From Caulobacteraceae bacterium (GTDB lineage Bacteria; Pseudomonadota; Alphaproteobacteria; Caulobacterales; Caulobacteraceae), in contig JAQGII010000120.1 of the NCBI GenBank assembly GCA_028291305.1, forward strand, positions 1 through 7,876: 7,876 nt of DNA. The letters are read 5' to 3'. The translations under genes were made by a program, and so were the position numbers. The first letter of the stretch is position 1. The number at the start of each line of letters is the position of its first letter. Under the pieces are notes generated by a model. The model was not told the DNA's origin. It saw nothing but the letters and a program-made list of their open reading frames with translations, and did not search any database. Below, piece by piece: positions 1 through 6,852 of the stretch.

Positions 1-591
1 CCGGCGACCAGTGCGCCGTTCGTGGCGCGGGCCGGCGACCTCACCCTGTTCGTGGTCGACAGCGCCGACGCCGCCGACCTGGTCTCCAGCCGCGCCGGCG
101 TGGCCGCCTTCGCCGGCCAGCTCGACCGCCTGGGCGCGGCGCTCGACCGCGGCGACGGCTGGCTGGTCACCCACCGCCCGATCTGGGGCCTGGCGCCGGT
201 CGCCCGCCTCGCGCCGCTCGCACCGCTGCAGATCGGCATCAACGCCACCGAGCAGAAGGCGGTCCGCGGCCGCGCCCTGGGCGGCGTGCGGATGGTGGTG
301 TCGGGCCATGTCCACCACTTCTCGGCCATTTCCTTCGGCCCCGCGCGGCCGGCGCAGCTGGTGGTGGGCACCGGCGGCGACGTGGGCGAGGCCGCCGACA
401 CGCCGCGGGTCTATGGCGGGCCGGAGTTCCTGGACGGGCTGGACGCCACCGCCTTCTCCTTCTCGCGCTACGGCTACTACCTGATGGACAGGGACGGCGA
501 GGATTGGCTGGGCGCCTTCCACGACGCCGACGACGTCGTGCGGGCCATCTGCCGCCTGCACGAGCGGGCCCTCAGCTGCAAGGCGCCGTAG
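1..591 (+). CDS. Metallophosphoesterase, C-terminal part (5' end outside window)
   Basis: The reading frame is open from base 1 to a TAG stop at 589-591, so the N-terminal half, with the first metal-binding motifs, is missing. Two late calcineurin-like phosphoesterase motifs are visible: THRP with its His codon at 172-174, and SGHVHHF at 301-321, which matches the GHxH metal-ligand motif ending this fold. A glycine-rich strand with VVGTGGD follows, as in purple-acid-phosphatase-like members. Family knowledge says such enzymes hydrolyse phosphomono- or diesters with a two-metal centre; the substrate cannot be told from this fragment. The tail after the GHxH motif is about 90 residues and ends in SCKAP. 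Cell location cannot be judged because any signal peptide lies outside the window. The gene converges on the DUF1345 gene 25 bases downstream, and no clear intrinsic terminator is visible between them. Confidence 0.85.
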   Translation, partial: PATSAPFVARAGDLTLFVVDSADAADLVSSRAGVAAFAGQLDRLGAALDRGDGWLVTHRPIWGLAPVARLAPLAPLQIGINATEQKAVRGRALGGVRMVVSGHVHHFSAISFGPARPAQLVVGTGGDVGEAADTPRVYGGPEFLDGLDATAFSFSRYGYYLMDRDGEDWLGAFHDADDVVRAICRLHERALSCKAP

Positions 592-616
592 CTCCGCTCG
601 CCGCCGCCGTCGCTGG

Positions 617-1312
617 TCAGAACAGCCCCGCCACCAGGTTGATCGTCAACGCCAGCACCACGGTGTTGAAGACGAACGACAGCACGCCGTGGAGGGTGCC
701 GATGCGGCGCAGGGGCTTGGAGGTGAACGAGATGTCCGCGGTCTGCGACGCCACGCCGATGATCACGGCGAAATGCACGAAGTCCCAGTAGTCCGGCGGC
801 TCGTTCCCCGGAAAGCCCAGGCCGCCGCGGTGCGGATCGCTCCCGTCGTCGTCCGGCGAATAGTACTCGTGGGCGTAGTGCAGGGCGAAGATCAGGTGCA
901 CGAAGAACCAAGACAGGGTGATGGTGGCGAAGGCCAGGCCCACGCGCAGCGGCTTGAAGATGCCATGGTCCGTCTTGGCCAGGCTCAACTCGATGGCGAT
1001 GGCCAGGACGCTGGCGGTGGCGGCGGTGATCGACAGGAACAGGGTCAGCCCACGGCCCTCGTCCTGCGCGGCGGCGCGCGCCTCGATCTTGTCCACCCCG
1101 CAGTCGCACATCATCAGGGTCATCAGCACGATGAAGCACAGGGCCGCGGCGTCCCAGCTGACGATGGCGCGCGTGCTCCAGCGCAGATCGGCGGAATAGA
1201 CCTGGAGCGCCAGGGCCGTCAGCAGGCCCGCGACGATGGCCGCCGAAATCCTCGGCCGGTCGCGGAAAGCGCGGAAGGTAGCGACGAGGAAGGGGGCGGG
1301 AGGAGTGGTCAT
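617..1312 (-). CDS. DUF1345 family inner-membrane protein
   Basis: This is a 231-residue protein with about six hydrophobic segments (near residues 22-40, 49-68, 88-108, 125-145, 179-194 and 208-228). It carries the hallmarks I recall for DUF1345 (PF07077): HYAHEYY after the fourth segment, then GGLGFPG and PDYWDFVHF, then LSFVFNT and ALTINL close to the C-terminus. The length fits the family. Its function is not established; it is predicted to sit in the cytoplasmic membrane. I chose the ATG at 1310-1312. A TTG four codons upstream (1322-1324) is also in frame, and neither start has a good Shine-Dalgarno sequence. The loop before the second half is acidic (PDDDGSD), a mild difference in charge but not unusual. 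It is transcribed divergently from the DUF4337 gene and converges with the metallophosphoesterase gene, so it is probably monocistronic. Confidence 0.88.
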   Translation of the reverse strand: MTTPPAPFLVATFRAFRDRPRISAAIVAGLLTALALQVYSADLRWSTRAIVSWDAAALCFIVLMTLMMCDCGVDKIEARAAAQDEGRGLTLFLSITAATASVLAIAIELSLAKTDHGIFKPLRVGLAFATITLSWFFVHLIFALHYAHEYYSPDDDGSDPHRGGLGFPGNEPPDYWDFVHFAVIIGVASQTADISFTSKPLRRIGTLHGVLSFVFNTVVLALTINLVAGLF

Positions 1313-1351
1313 GGGCCCGATCAAGATGCCGCAGAGCGCCGGAACATGACA

Positions 1352-1381
1352 GGTCGGGCGGCGCGCATTATTTGCCTGACC
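1352..1381. repeat. Imperfect inverted repeat in the divergent intergenic region
   Basis: GGTCGGGC (1352-1359) and GCCTGACC (1374-1381) form an 8-base inverted repeat with one mismatch, which becomes a G-U pair in RNA. A 14-base spacer lies between the arms. It could be a dimeric regulator's operator for either divergent gene, or a hairpin in a 5' leader. No run of T follows on either strand, so it is not a standard intrinsic terminator. An 8-base imperfect match can arise by chance, hence the low confidence. Confidence 0.3.
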
Positions 1382-1431
1382 GCGTCATAACAGAGTCGCC
1401 GTAATGCTTCTCTATGTAACCAGACGCCCCC

Positions 1432-1436
1432 GGAGA
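1432..1436 (+). promoter_or_regulatory. Ribosome binding site of the DUF4337 gene
   Basis: GGAGA lies 10 bases before the ATG at 1447-1449. It is the only purine-rich Shine-Dalgarno-like sequence in the preceding 40 bases and supports that start over later in-frame candidates. Confidence 0.6.
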
Positions 1437-1446
1437 CGCCCGTCCC

Positions 1447-2016
1447 ATGACCGACAGCCCCCTCGAAGAACTGGAAGCCCACGAGCACATGGAACACGCC
1501 GAGCATGCGGCGCACGGCGGCGATCCGCTCCTGACCTATGTGTCGATCACCATCGCCATGCTGGCGGTGCTGTCGGCGGTGGTCGGCAGTCTGGAAACGG
1601 TGGCCAGCGGCCAGGCCCTGGCGCAGAAGAACGAAGCCGTCCTGGCCCAGGCCCGCGCCTCCGACAGCTGGGCCTTCTACCAGGCCAAGAGCCTGAAGAA
1701 GCATATCTACGGCATTGCCGCCGACGGGGGCGGACCCAAGGCCGACAAGTACCGCAAGACCTCAGGCGAGAACGCCGCCGACGAGGAGCGCATCCAGGGC
1801 GAAGCCAAGGCATTCGAGAAGGAGCGCGACGAGAAGCTGAAGCTGAGCCAGACCGACGAGGACCGCCACCATAAGCTGACGGTGGCCGCCACCCTGCTGC
1901 ACATGGGCATCGCCATCGCCACGATCGCCATCATCGCCCGCCGCAGGTGGCCGTGGCTGGCGTCGCTGGTCCTGGCGGCGGCCGGGTCGGCGGTGGCGGT
2001 GTGGGCCTACGTCTGA
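1447..2016 (+). CDS. DUF4337 family membrane protein
   Basis: This is a 189-residue protein whose architecture and core match DUF4337 (PF14235) as I recall it. A short acidic/His N-terminus precedes a first membrane helix (about 29-50). The conserved stretch around 60-80 follows, with KNEAVLAQARASD and WAFYQAKSLK. Then comes a charged, probably coiled-coil region (about 110-142), and two more membrane helices (about 145-163 and 168-188) close the protein. The role is unknown; it is presumably a cytoplasmic-membrane protein with a charged extramembrane domain. The ATG is supported by GGAGA 10 bases upstream. The N-terminus is unusually His-rich, with His at 12, 14, 17, 20 and 23 in an alternating Glu/His/Ala pattern. 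Its neighbour across the divergent region, DUF1345, is also an uncharacterised membrane protein; any joint function is conjecture. Confidence 0.87.
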   Translation: MTDSPLEELEAHEHMEHAEHAAHGGDPLLTYVSITIAMLAVLSAVVGSLETVASGQALAQKNEAVLAQARASDSWAFYQAKSLKKHIYGIAADGGGPKADKYRKTSGENAADEERIQGEAKAFEKERDEKLKLSQTDEDRHHKLTVAATLLHMGIAIATIAIIARRRWPWLASLVLAAAGSAVAVWAYV

Positions 2017-2038
2017 AGCTTCGGGACAAGCCCCGGGG
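2015..2038. repeat. GC-rich palindromic element between convergent genes; possible two-way terminator
   Basis: The 41-base gap between the DUF4337 stop and the channel-gene stop contains two perfect 8-base palindromes, GAAGCTTC (2015-2022) and CCCCGGGG (2031-2038). A larger hairpin is also possible: 2019-2025 can pair with 2032-2038 (seven pairs, two of them G-U) around a 6-base loop. The position between convergent stops suits transcription termination, but no T-run follows on either strand. The core GGGACAAGCCCCGGGGATGA resembles a dispersed GC-rich palindrome that I recall as common in intergenic regions of alphaproteobacterial genomes; that resemblance is from memory. Confidence 0.4.
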
Positions 2039-2057
2039 ATGACGGTTCGCCGGCGCG

Positions 2058-3539
2058 CTACTTCTGCGCCAGCTCGCTGTGCTGCCAGCCGCCGCCCAGG
2101 GCCGAGATCAGGTCGGTCAGGGTCACCATGCGGCTGCCGGCGGTCTGGATCAGGGTGCGCCGGGCGGTCAGGGCGGTGTTCTGCGCCACCACCAGGGTGG
2201 TGAAGTCGACCTGGCCGGCCTGGTACTGGTTGCCCACGATCTTCTCGGCCTCGTCGGCGTTCTGCGACGCGGCCAGGTCGAGCTCGTATTCGGCCTCGAG
2301 CACGCGCAGTGCGGCGATGTTGTCCTCGACCTGCTGGAAGGCGGTCAGCACCGTCTGGCGGTAGTTGGCCACCTGCTGGTCGTAGACGGCGCGGGCGGCG
2401 CGCACGCGGGCGCTGGTGGCGCCGGCGTCGAAGATCGTCTGGGCGAGGTTGGCGCCCAGGGACCAGCTGTTGTTGGCGGCGGAGAAGAAGCGCGACAGGG
2501 TGCTGGAGGAGAGGCCGTCCGATCCGCTCAGGGAGATGTCGGGGAAGTAGCCGGCGATGTTGACGCCGATCTGGGCGTTGGCGGCGGCCATCCGGCGTTC
2601 GGCGCCGGCGATGTCGGGGCGGCGCTCCAGCAGGGTGGACGGCATGCCCACCGGCACCGGCGGCACCGTCAGGGTCCAGGTCGTCTGGGTCAGGCTCAGG
2701 TTGGCCGGGGCCTGGCCGGTCAGCACGGCGATGGCGTGCTCGAACTGGGCGCGGGTGCGCAGCAGGTCCACGGCCGAGGCCTGGGCGCTCTTGAGCTGGG
2801 TCTGCGCCGTCAGCACGTCGCTGCGCGCGCCGACGCCGACATCGTAGCGGTTCTGCGCGATGCGCAGGTTGTCGGCGTAGCCCTTGACCGTCAGGTCGAT
2901 CAGCCGCTTCTGCTCGTCGGTGGCGCGCAGTTGGATGTAGTCCACCGCCAGCAGGACCTGGGCCGACAGCTTGGCGTTGGCGAGGTCGGCGTTGCTGGCC
3001 TGGGCGGTGTCGCGGGCGGCTTCGATCGAGCGGCGGATGCGGCCCCAGACGTCGACGTCCCAGGTCGCGCCGAGCCTGGCGGTGTACTGGTTGATCGTGC
3101 GCCCGGCCGTGCTGGCGGTGGTTCCAGTGGCCACGGCGCTGGACGCGCTCTTGGAGCGGGTGGCCGAGCCGGTCAGGCTGACCGTCGGGAAGATGGTGGC
3201 GCGCTGCTGGTCGAGGATGGCCCGGGCCTGGCGGTAGGCCGCCTCGGCCGCGATCAGGTTCTGGTTGGACACCTCGACCTTGGCTTCCAGCTCGTTGAGC
3301 ACCGGATCGTTGAACAGGGTCCACCACTGCCCGCGCACGGCGGCGTCCGCCGGCTGCGCCTGGGTCCAGCCCTCGGCCTCCTTGAAGGCGACGGCCGCGG
3401 GCGCGGTCGGGCGCGCGTAGTTGGGGCCCACCGCGCAGCCGGCCAGGACAAGCCCGATGGCGGTCAAGGCGATGCCTTGACGGACGAGGCGCGCCGGGAC
3501 GAGGCGGCCGATGGCGGGGTCGATCTGAGCGATGGTCAT
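2058..3539 (-). CDS. NodT-family outer-membrane efflux channel lipoprotein
   Basis: This 493-residue protein is the TolC/OprM-like exit duct of the pump encoded upstream. A basic, hydrophobic signal sequence ends in the lipobox LAGC, giving a lipidated Cys35 followed by AVGPNYARP, typical of RND outer-membrane channels. Two outer-membrane-efflux repeats follow. The first contains DVDVWGRIRR (Trp165), and the second contains LAQTIFDAG (Phe370) and then YRQTVLTAFQQVEDN. Length is normal for the NodT family. I chose the ATG at 3537-3539. An in-frame TTG five codons upstream (3552-3554) would add five residues; neither has a strong Shine-Dalgarno sequence, though GAAG lies 9 bases before the ATG. 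The gene starts 46 bases after the stop of the MdtC-like gene on the same strand, so co-transcription is likely. It corresponds in position to opmB of the muxABC-opmB operon. Confidence 0.93.
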   Translation of the reverse strand: MTIAQIDPAIGRLVPARLVRQGIALTAIGLVLAGCAVGPNYARPTAPAAVAFKEAEGWTQAQPADAAVRGQWWTLFNDPVLNELEAKVEVSNQNLIAAEAAYRQARAILDQQRATIFPTVSLTGSATRSKSASSAVATGTTASTAGRTINQYTARLGATWDVDVWGRIRRSIEAARDTAQASNADLANAKLSAQVLLAVDYIQLRATDEQKRLIDLTVKGYADNLRIAQNRYDVGVGARSDVLTAQTQLKSAQASAVDLLRTRAQFEHAIAVLTGQAPANLSLTQTTWTLTVPPVPVGMPSTLLERRPDIAGAERRMAAANAQIGVNIAGYFPDISLSGSDGLSSSTLSRFFSAANNSWSLGANLAQTIFDAGATSARVRAARAVYDQQVANYRQTVLTAFQQVEDNIAALRVLEAEYELDLAASQNADEAEKIVGNQYQAGQVDFTTLVVAQNTALTARRTLIQTAGSRMVTLTDLISALGGGWQHSELAQK

Positions 3540-3585
3540 GGTGGCGTTCTTCAAGCCGTTCTTGTCGGGACTGTTTCTAGTGGAG

Positions 3586-6500
3586 TTATTCGGCCGGATT
3601 TGCGACGGCCCCGGAGCGGCTGAGATAGCCCTCGTCGGCCTTCCGGCGGCGGAAGCGGTCCAGATACATGTACACCACCGGCGTGGTCAAAAGCGTTAGC
3701 ACCTGGCTGACCAGAAGGCCGCCAATGATGGTGATGCCCAGGGGACGACGCATTTCCGAGCCTTCGCCCCAGCCGATGGCCAAAGGAACGGCGCCCAGCA
3801 GGGCGGCGAAGGTGGTCATCATGATCGGACGGAAGCGGGTCGTGGCCGCTTCATAGATGGCCTCGCGCGCCGAAAGCCCGCGCGCCCGCTCCGCTTCAAG
3901 GGCGAAGTCGATCATCATGATGGCGTTCTTCTTCACGATCCCGATCAGCAGGATCACCCCGATCAGGGCGATGATCGTGAACTCCACGTGGAAGATCAGC
4001 AGGGCGATCACCGCCCCAAGACCCGCCGAGGGCAGGGTGGACAGCACCGTCAGCGGATGAATGTAGCTCTCATAGAGGATGCCCAGCACGATATAGACCG
4101 CCAGGATCGCCGCCCCGATCAGGATCGGCTCGTTGGCCAACGACTGCTGGAACACCGCAGCCGTGCCCTGGAAGCTGCCGTGGATGGTGGCGGGCAGGCC
4201 GATGGCGGCTTCGGCGGCCGCGATGTCGACCGTGGCGTCGCTGAGCGAAGCGCCTTCGGCCATGTTGAAGGAGATGGTGGTGGCCACCGACTCGTCCTGG
4301 TGGTTGACCGAGGTCGGGGTCGATCCGTCCGCCCATGTGGCGATGCTGCTGAGCGGCACGGCCGACTTGAGCGATGTCGCCACCGCGGCGCCCTGGGAAG
4401 CGTCGCGGGAGGGCGGGGCCACCGCCTCGTTAGTCGCGGCGCCGGTGTTGGTGTTGGTCGGCGCGGTCCCGCTGGGCGTGTTCAGCACGGTGAGAGCCGC
4501 GGCCTGCGCCGCGGCGGTGTTGGTTCCCGCCGCCGGGACCCGGCGGGCCAGGTAGACGTAGTTGAGCGCGGTGGGGTCCTGGGCGTAGGGCTGCGCCACC
4601 TCCATGACCACGTGGTACTGGTTCAGGGCGTTGTAGATGGTGGTCACCTGACGCTGGCCGAAGGCGTCGTACAGGGCGTTGTCGATGTCGGTCGCCGTCA
4701 GCCCGAGCTGCGCGGCGCGGTCGCGGTCGATGTTCACGAAGCTCTGCAGCCCGTGATCCTCCTGGTCGGTGTTGATGTCCTGCAGCGAGGGATACTGCTT
4801 CATCTGTTCCGACAGCTTCACCGCCCATGCGCGCAGCGAGGCCAGGTCGTCCGCCTCCAGCGTGTACTGGTAGGTGGCGTTGGCCTGGCGTCCGCCGATC
4901 CGCACGTCCTGCACCGGATTGAGGAACAGGTTCGCGCCCGTGACGCGGGCCAGTTGCGGGCGCAGGCGCTGCACCACCTTGTCGACTCCGTCACGCTGGT
5001 TCTTGGGCTTCAGCCCGATCAGGAAGAAGGCGCCGGCGGAATTTCCGCCGGTGTTGGCCACCACGGTGTTCACCGCCGGATCGTTCTGCAGGATGGCGAC
5101 GAACCGTTTGAGCCGCGTCTGGCTGATCTGGAAGGACGAGCTCTGGTCCGACTGCAGGCCGCCCTGCATCAGACTGGTGTCCTGCTGCGGGAAGAAGCCC
5201 TTGGGCACGGCGACGAACAGATAGAAATTCAGGACGATCGTGGCCGCCAGGATGGCCAGGATCACCGGCCCGGAATCCAGCGCCCAGCGCAGGCCCTTGT
5301 CATAGACCTTGGCCATCCAGTTGAACGTGCCGTCGGACAGCCGGCCCAACCAGCCGCGTTTATGCCCCGACTTGGGGCGGCCGATCAGGTAGGCGCACAT
5401 CATCGGCGTGGTGGTCAAGGACAGCACCAGGGAGACCAGAATGGCGGTGGACAGGGTGACGGCGAACTCGTGGAACAGCCGTCCGACAATGCCGCCCATC
5501 AGCAGGATCGGGATGAACACGGCGATCAGCGAGATACTTATCGACATCACGGTGAAGCCCACCTCCTGGGCCCCCTTCAGGGCCGCCTGGAAGCGGGGCA
5601 TGCCCTTCTCGACATTGCGGGTGATATTCTCCAGCACGACGATGGCGTCGTCGACCACGAAGCCGGTGGAGATGGTCAGGGCCATCAGCGACAGGTTGTC
5701 GAGGCTGAAGCCCAGCAGGTACATCACCCCCAGCGTGCCCAGCAGCGACACCGTCACCGCCACGCTGGGCACCAGGGTGGCGCCCCCGCTCTGCAGGAAG
5801 AAGGCGACGACGGCGATCACCAGGATCACCGAAATGGCCAGGGTGCGCTCCACGTCCACCAGCGAGGCGCGGATGGTGATGGACCGGTCCATCGCCACCT
5901 GCAGGTCGATGTCCTGGGGCAGGGCGGCCTTGAGGATCGGAAGGCGGGCCTTCAGCGCGTCCACCGTCTGGATGATGTTGGCTCCGGGCGCGCGGGTGAT
6001 CTGGACGGAGATGGCGTTGACGCCGTTGACCAGGCCGACGTTGTGGATGTCCTCAGGCCCGTCGACCACCTGGGCCACGTCCTGCAACCGCACGGCGGAG
6101 CCGTTGCGGTAGGCGATCACCAGGCCGCTGTAGTCCTTGGCCACCCGGCCGGCGTCGTTGGTATAGATCTGGTAGCGCAGGGGGCCGGTCTCGACCACGC
6201 CCTTGGGCCGGTTGGCGTTGGCCGCCGACAGGGCCGCGCGCACGTCCTCCATGGCGATGCCGTAACGCGCCAGGGCCATGGGATTGAGCTCGACCCGCAC
6301 CGCGGGCAGGGCGCCGCCGGACACGCTGATGTCGCCCACGCCCTTGACCTGGGACAGCTGCTGCTGAACCACGGTGGCGGCGCTGTCGTAGATGTCGTCG
6401 CGCTTGCGCGTCTTGGAGGTCATCGCGACGACCAGGATCGGCGCGTCGGCGGGATTGACCTTGCGGTAGGTGGGGTTGGCGCGCAGCGTCGCCGGCAGGT

Positions 6501-6852
6501 CCACGCGCGAGGCGTTGATGGCGGCCTGCACGTCGCGGGCGGCGCCGTCGATGTTGCGGTTGAGGCCGAACTGCAGGGTGATGTTGGTCTGGCCCACCCC
6601 CGACCGCGAGGTCATCTCGGACACGTCGGCCAGGCGGCCCAGGCGCTTCTCCAGGGGAGTGGCCACGCTGGAGGCCATGGTCTCGGGGCTGGCGCCGGGC
6701 AGGCGGGCGCTGACATTGATCGTCGGCAGGTCCACCTGCGGCAGGGGCGAGACCGGCAGCTGGAAATAGGCGGCGATCCCGGCCAGGGCGATGCCGATGG
6801 TCAGCAGCGTGGTGCCGATGGGCCGCCTGACGAAGGGGGCGGAGAGGTTCAC
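3586..6852 (-). CDS. mdtC: MdtC-type RND multidrug efflux pump, permease subunit
   Basis: This 1088-residue protein is a proton-driven drug antiporter subunit of the inner membrane. The start [11 protein letters not shown] aligns directly with the E. coli MdtC N-terminus as I recall it, which supports the GTG start at 6850-6852. Next come a first membrane helix, [25 protein letters not shown], and a porter domain containing [14 protein letters not shown]. Helix 4 carries [10 protein letters not shown] with the proton-relay pair Asp401/Asp402. Helix 7 is near 529-549, helix 8 near 909-929, and helix 10 carries [10 protein letters not shown], whose Lys975 matches AcrB Lys940. All core relay residues seen are intact, so it should be active. 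It is about 63 residues longer than E. coli MdtC, mostly through a low-complexity insertion at 769-831. Its start overlaps the MdtB-like stop by four bases with only a weak ribosome site, which implies translational coupling. In known MdtBC/MuxBC pumps the two subunits form a mixed trimer. Confidence 0.95.
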   Translation of the reverse strand: MNLSAPFVRRPIGTTLLTIGIALAGIAAYFQLPVSPLPQVDLPTINVSARLPGASPETMASSVATPLEKRLGRLADVSEMTSRSGVGQTNITLQFGLNRNIDGAARDVQAAINASRVDLPATLRANPTYRKVNPADAPILVVAMTSKTRKRDDIYDSAATVVQQQLSQVKGVGDISVSGGALPAVRVELNPMALARYGIAMEDVRAALSAANANRPKGVVETGPLRYQIYTNDAGRVAKDYSGLVIAYRNGSAVRLQDVAQVVDGPEDIHNVGLVNGVNAISVQITRAPGANIIQTVDALKARLPILKAALPQDIDLQVAMDRSITIRASLVDVERTLAISVILVIAVVAFFLQSGGATLVPSVAVTVSLLGTLGVMYLLGFSLDNLSLMALTISTGFVVDDAIVVLENITRNVEKGMPRFQAALKGAQEVGFTVMSISISLIAVFIPILLMGGIVGRLFHEFAVTLSTAILVSLVLSLTTTPMMCAYLIGRPKSGHKRGWLGRLSDGTFNWMAKVYDKGLRWALDSGPVILAILAATIVLNFYLFVAVPKGFFPQQDTSLMQGGLQSDQSSSFQISQTRLKRFVAILQNDPAVNTVVANTGGNSAGAFFLIGLKPKNQRDGVDKVVQRLRPQLARVTGANLFLNPVQDVRIGGRQANATYQYTLEADDLASLRAWAVKLSEQMKQYPSLQDINTDQEDHGLQSFVNIDRDRAAQLGLTATDIDNALYDAFGQRQVTTIYNALNQYHVVMEVAQPYAQDPTALNYVYLARRVPAAGTNTAAAQAAALTVLNTPSGTAPTNTNTGAATNEAVAPPSRDASQGAAVATSLKSAVPLSSIATWADGSTPTSVNHQDESVATTISFNMAEGASLSDATVDIAAAEAAIGLPATIHGSFQGTAAVFQQSLANEPILIGAAILAVYIVLGILYESYIHPLTVLSTLPSAGLGAVIALLIFHVEFTIIALIGVILLIGIVKKNAIMMIDFALEAERARGLSAREAIYEAATTRFRPIMMTTFAALLGAVPLAIGWGEGSEMRRPLGITIIGGLLVSQVLTLLTTPVVYMYLDRFRRRKADEGYLSRSGAVANPAE
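4360..4548 (-). other. Low-complexity insertion in the MdtC-like second periplasmic loop
   Basis: These 63 codons (residues 769-831) lie between YVYL and VPLSSIATW. The MdtB-like partner has only about seven residues (RATNGSP) at this point, and E. coli MdtC, as I recall it, has a similarly short hairpin, so about 56 residues are extra. The segment has 19 Ala, 10 Thr and 5 Asn, no aromatic residue and no Cys or His, and few charges, so it is probably disordered or a flexible loop. The frame and codon bias continue unbroken. The DNA holds a short repeat, GGTGTT twice plus GGT (4444-4458), and GGTGTTGGT again at 4516-4524, so replication slippage may have helped it grow. Confidence 0.8.
6849..6852 (-). 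other. GTGA stop/start overlap coupling mdtB and mdtC
   Basis: The TGA of the MdtB-like gene (6849-6851) and the GTG start of the MdtC-like gene (6850-6852) share bases in a GTGA tetranucleotide. The 20 bases before the GTG hold no good Shine-Dalgarno sequence (only a distant GGA), so terminating ribosomes probably restart here. This would keep the two pump subunits at a fixed ratio, which suits a hetero-oligomer. Confidence 0.8.

Larger units (their letters stand above)
1313..1446. promoter_or_regulatory. Divergent intergenic region between DUF1345 and DUF4337 genes
   Basis: This 134-base gap separates the start codons of two divergent genes, so it should hold the promoters of both. It is locally more A/T-rich around 1366-1420 than the flanking genes. 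I see no convincing -35/-10 pair on either strand: TTGCCT at 1372-1377 has no matching -10 hexamer at 16-18 bases. An imperfect inverted repeat (1352-1381) is annotated separately. A GACGCCC heptamer occurs twice (1423-1429 and 1435-1441) just ahead of the DUF4337 start; this may be chance in such GC-rich DNA. Confidence 0.5.

Noticed and set aside
592..616. Possible terminator between the convergent metallophosphoesterase and DUF1345 genes
   Set aside because: The 25 bases contain only GC-rich CCGCCG-type sequence, with no stable hairpin and no T-run.
1313..1324. TTG at 1322-1324 as the start of the DUF1345 gene
   Set aside because: It would add only four residues before a normal ATG and has no ribosome site, so the ATG at 1310-1312 is preferred, though not proven.
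1341..1366. GGAAC (1341-1345), resembling the -35 element of the alphaproteobacterial EcfG general stress sigma factor
   Set aside because: No GTT-type -10 element occurs 16-18 bases downstream (the bases there are CGCGC-like), so a five-base match alone is not evidence.
1371..1381. TTTGC at 1371-1375 as a possible sigma-54 -12 element
   Set aside because: No GG dinucleotide of a -24 element is at the required spacing upstream.
1762..3327. A 521-codon open frame on the - strand in another frame of the channel gene, running over the DUF4337 gene
   Set aside because: It is Arg/Pro/Gly-rich with no domain, and it crosses two well-supported genes, so it is an out-of-frame shadow.
2079..3623. 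A 514-codon open frame on the + strand, antisense to the channel gene
   Set aside because: It is compositionally biased (Gly, Val, Ala, His) and domain-free, and the opposite strand encodes a convincing NodT-family channel with lipobox.
3586..6852. Possible inactive or pseudogenised RND pump because of its unusual length
   Set aside because: The frame is intact, the Asp401/Asp402 and Lys975 proton-relay residues are present, and the extra length is one in-frame insertion in a periplasmic loop.
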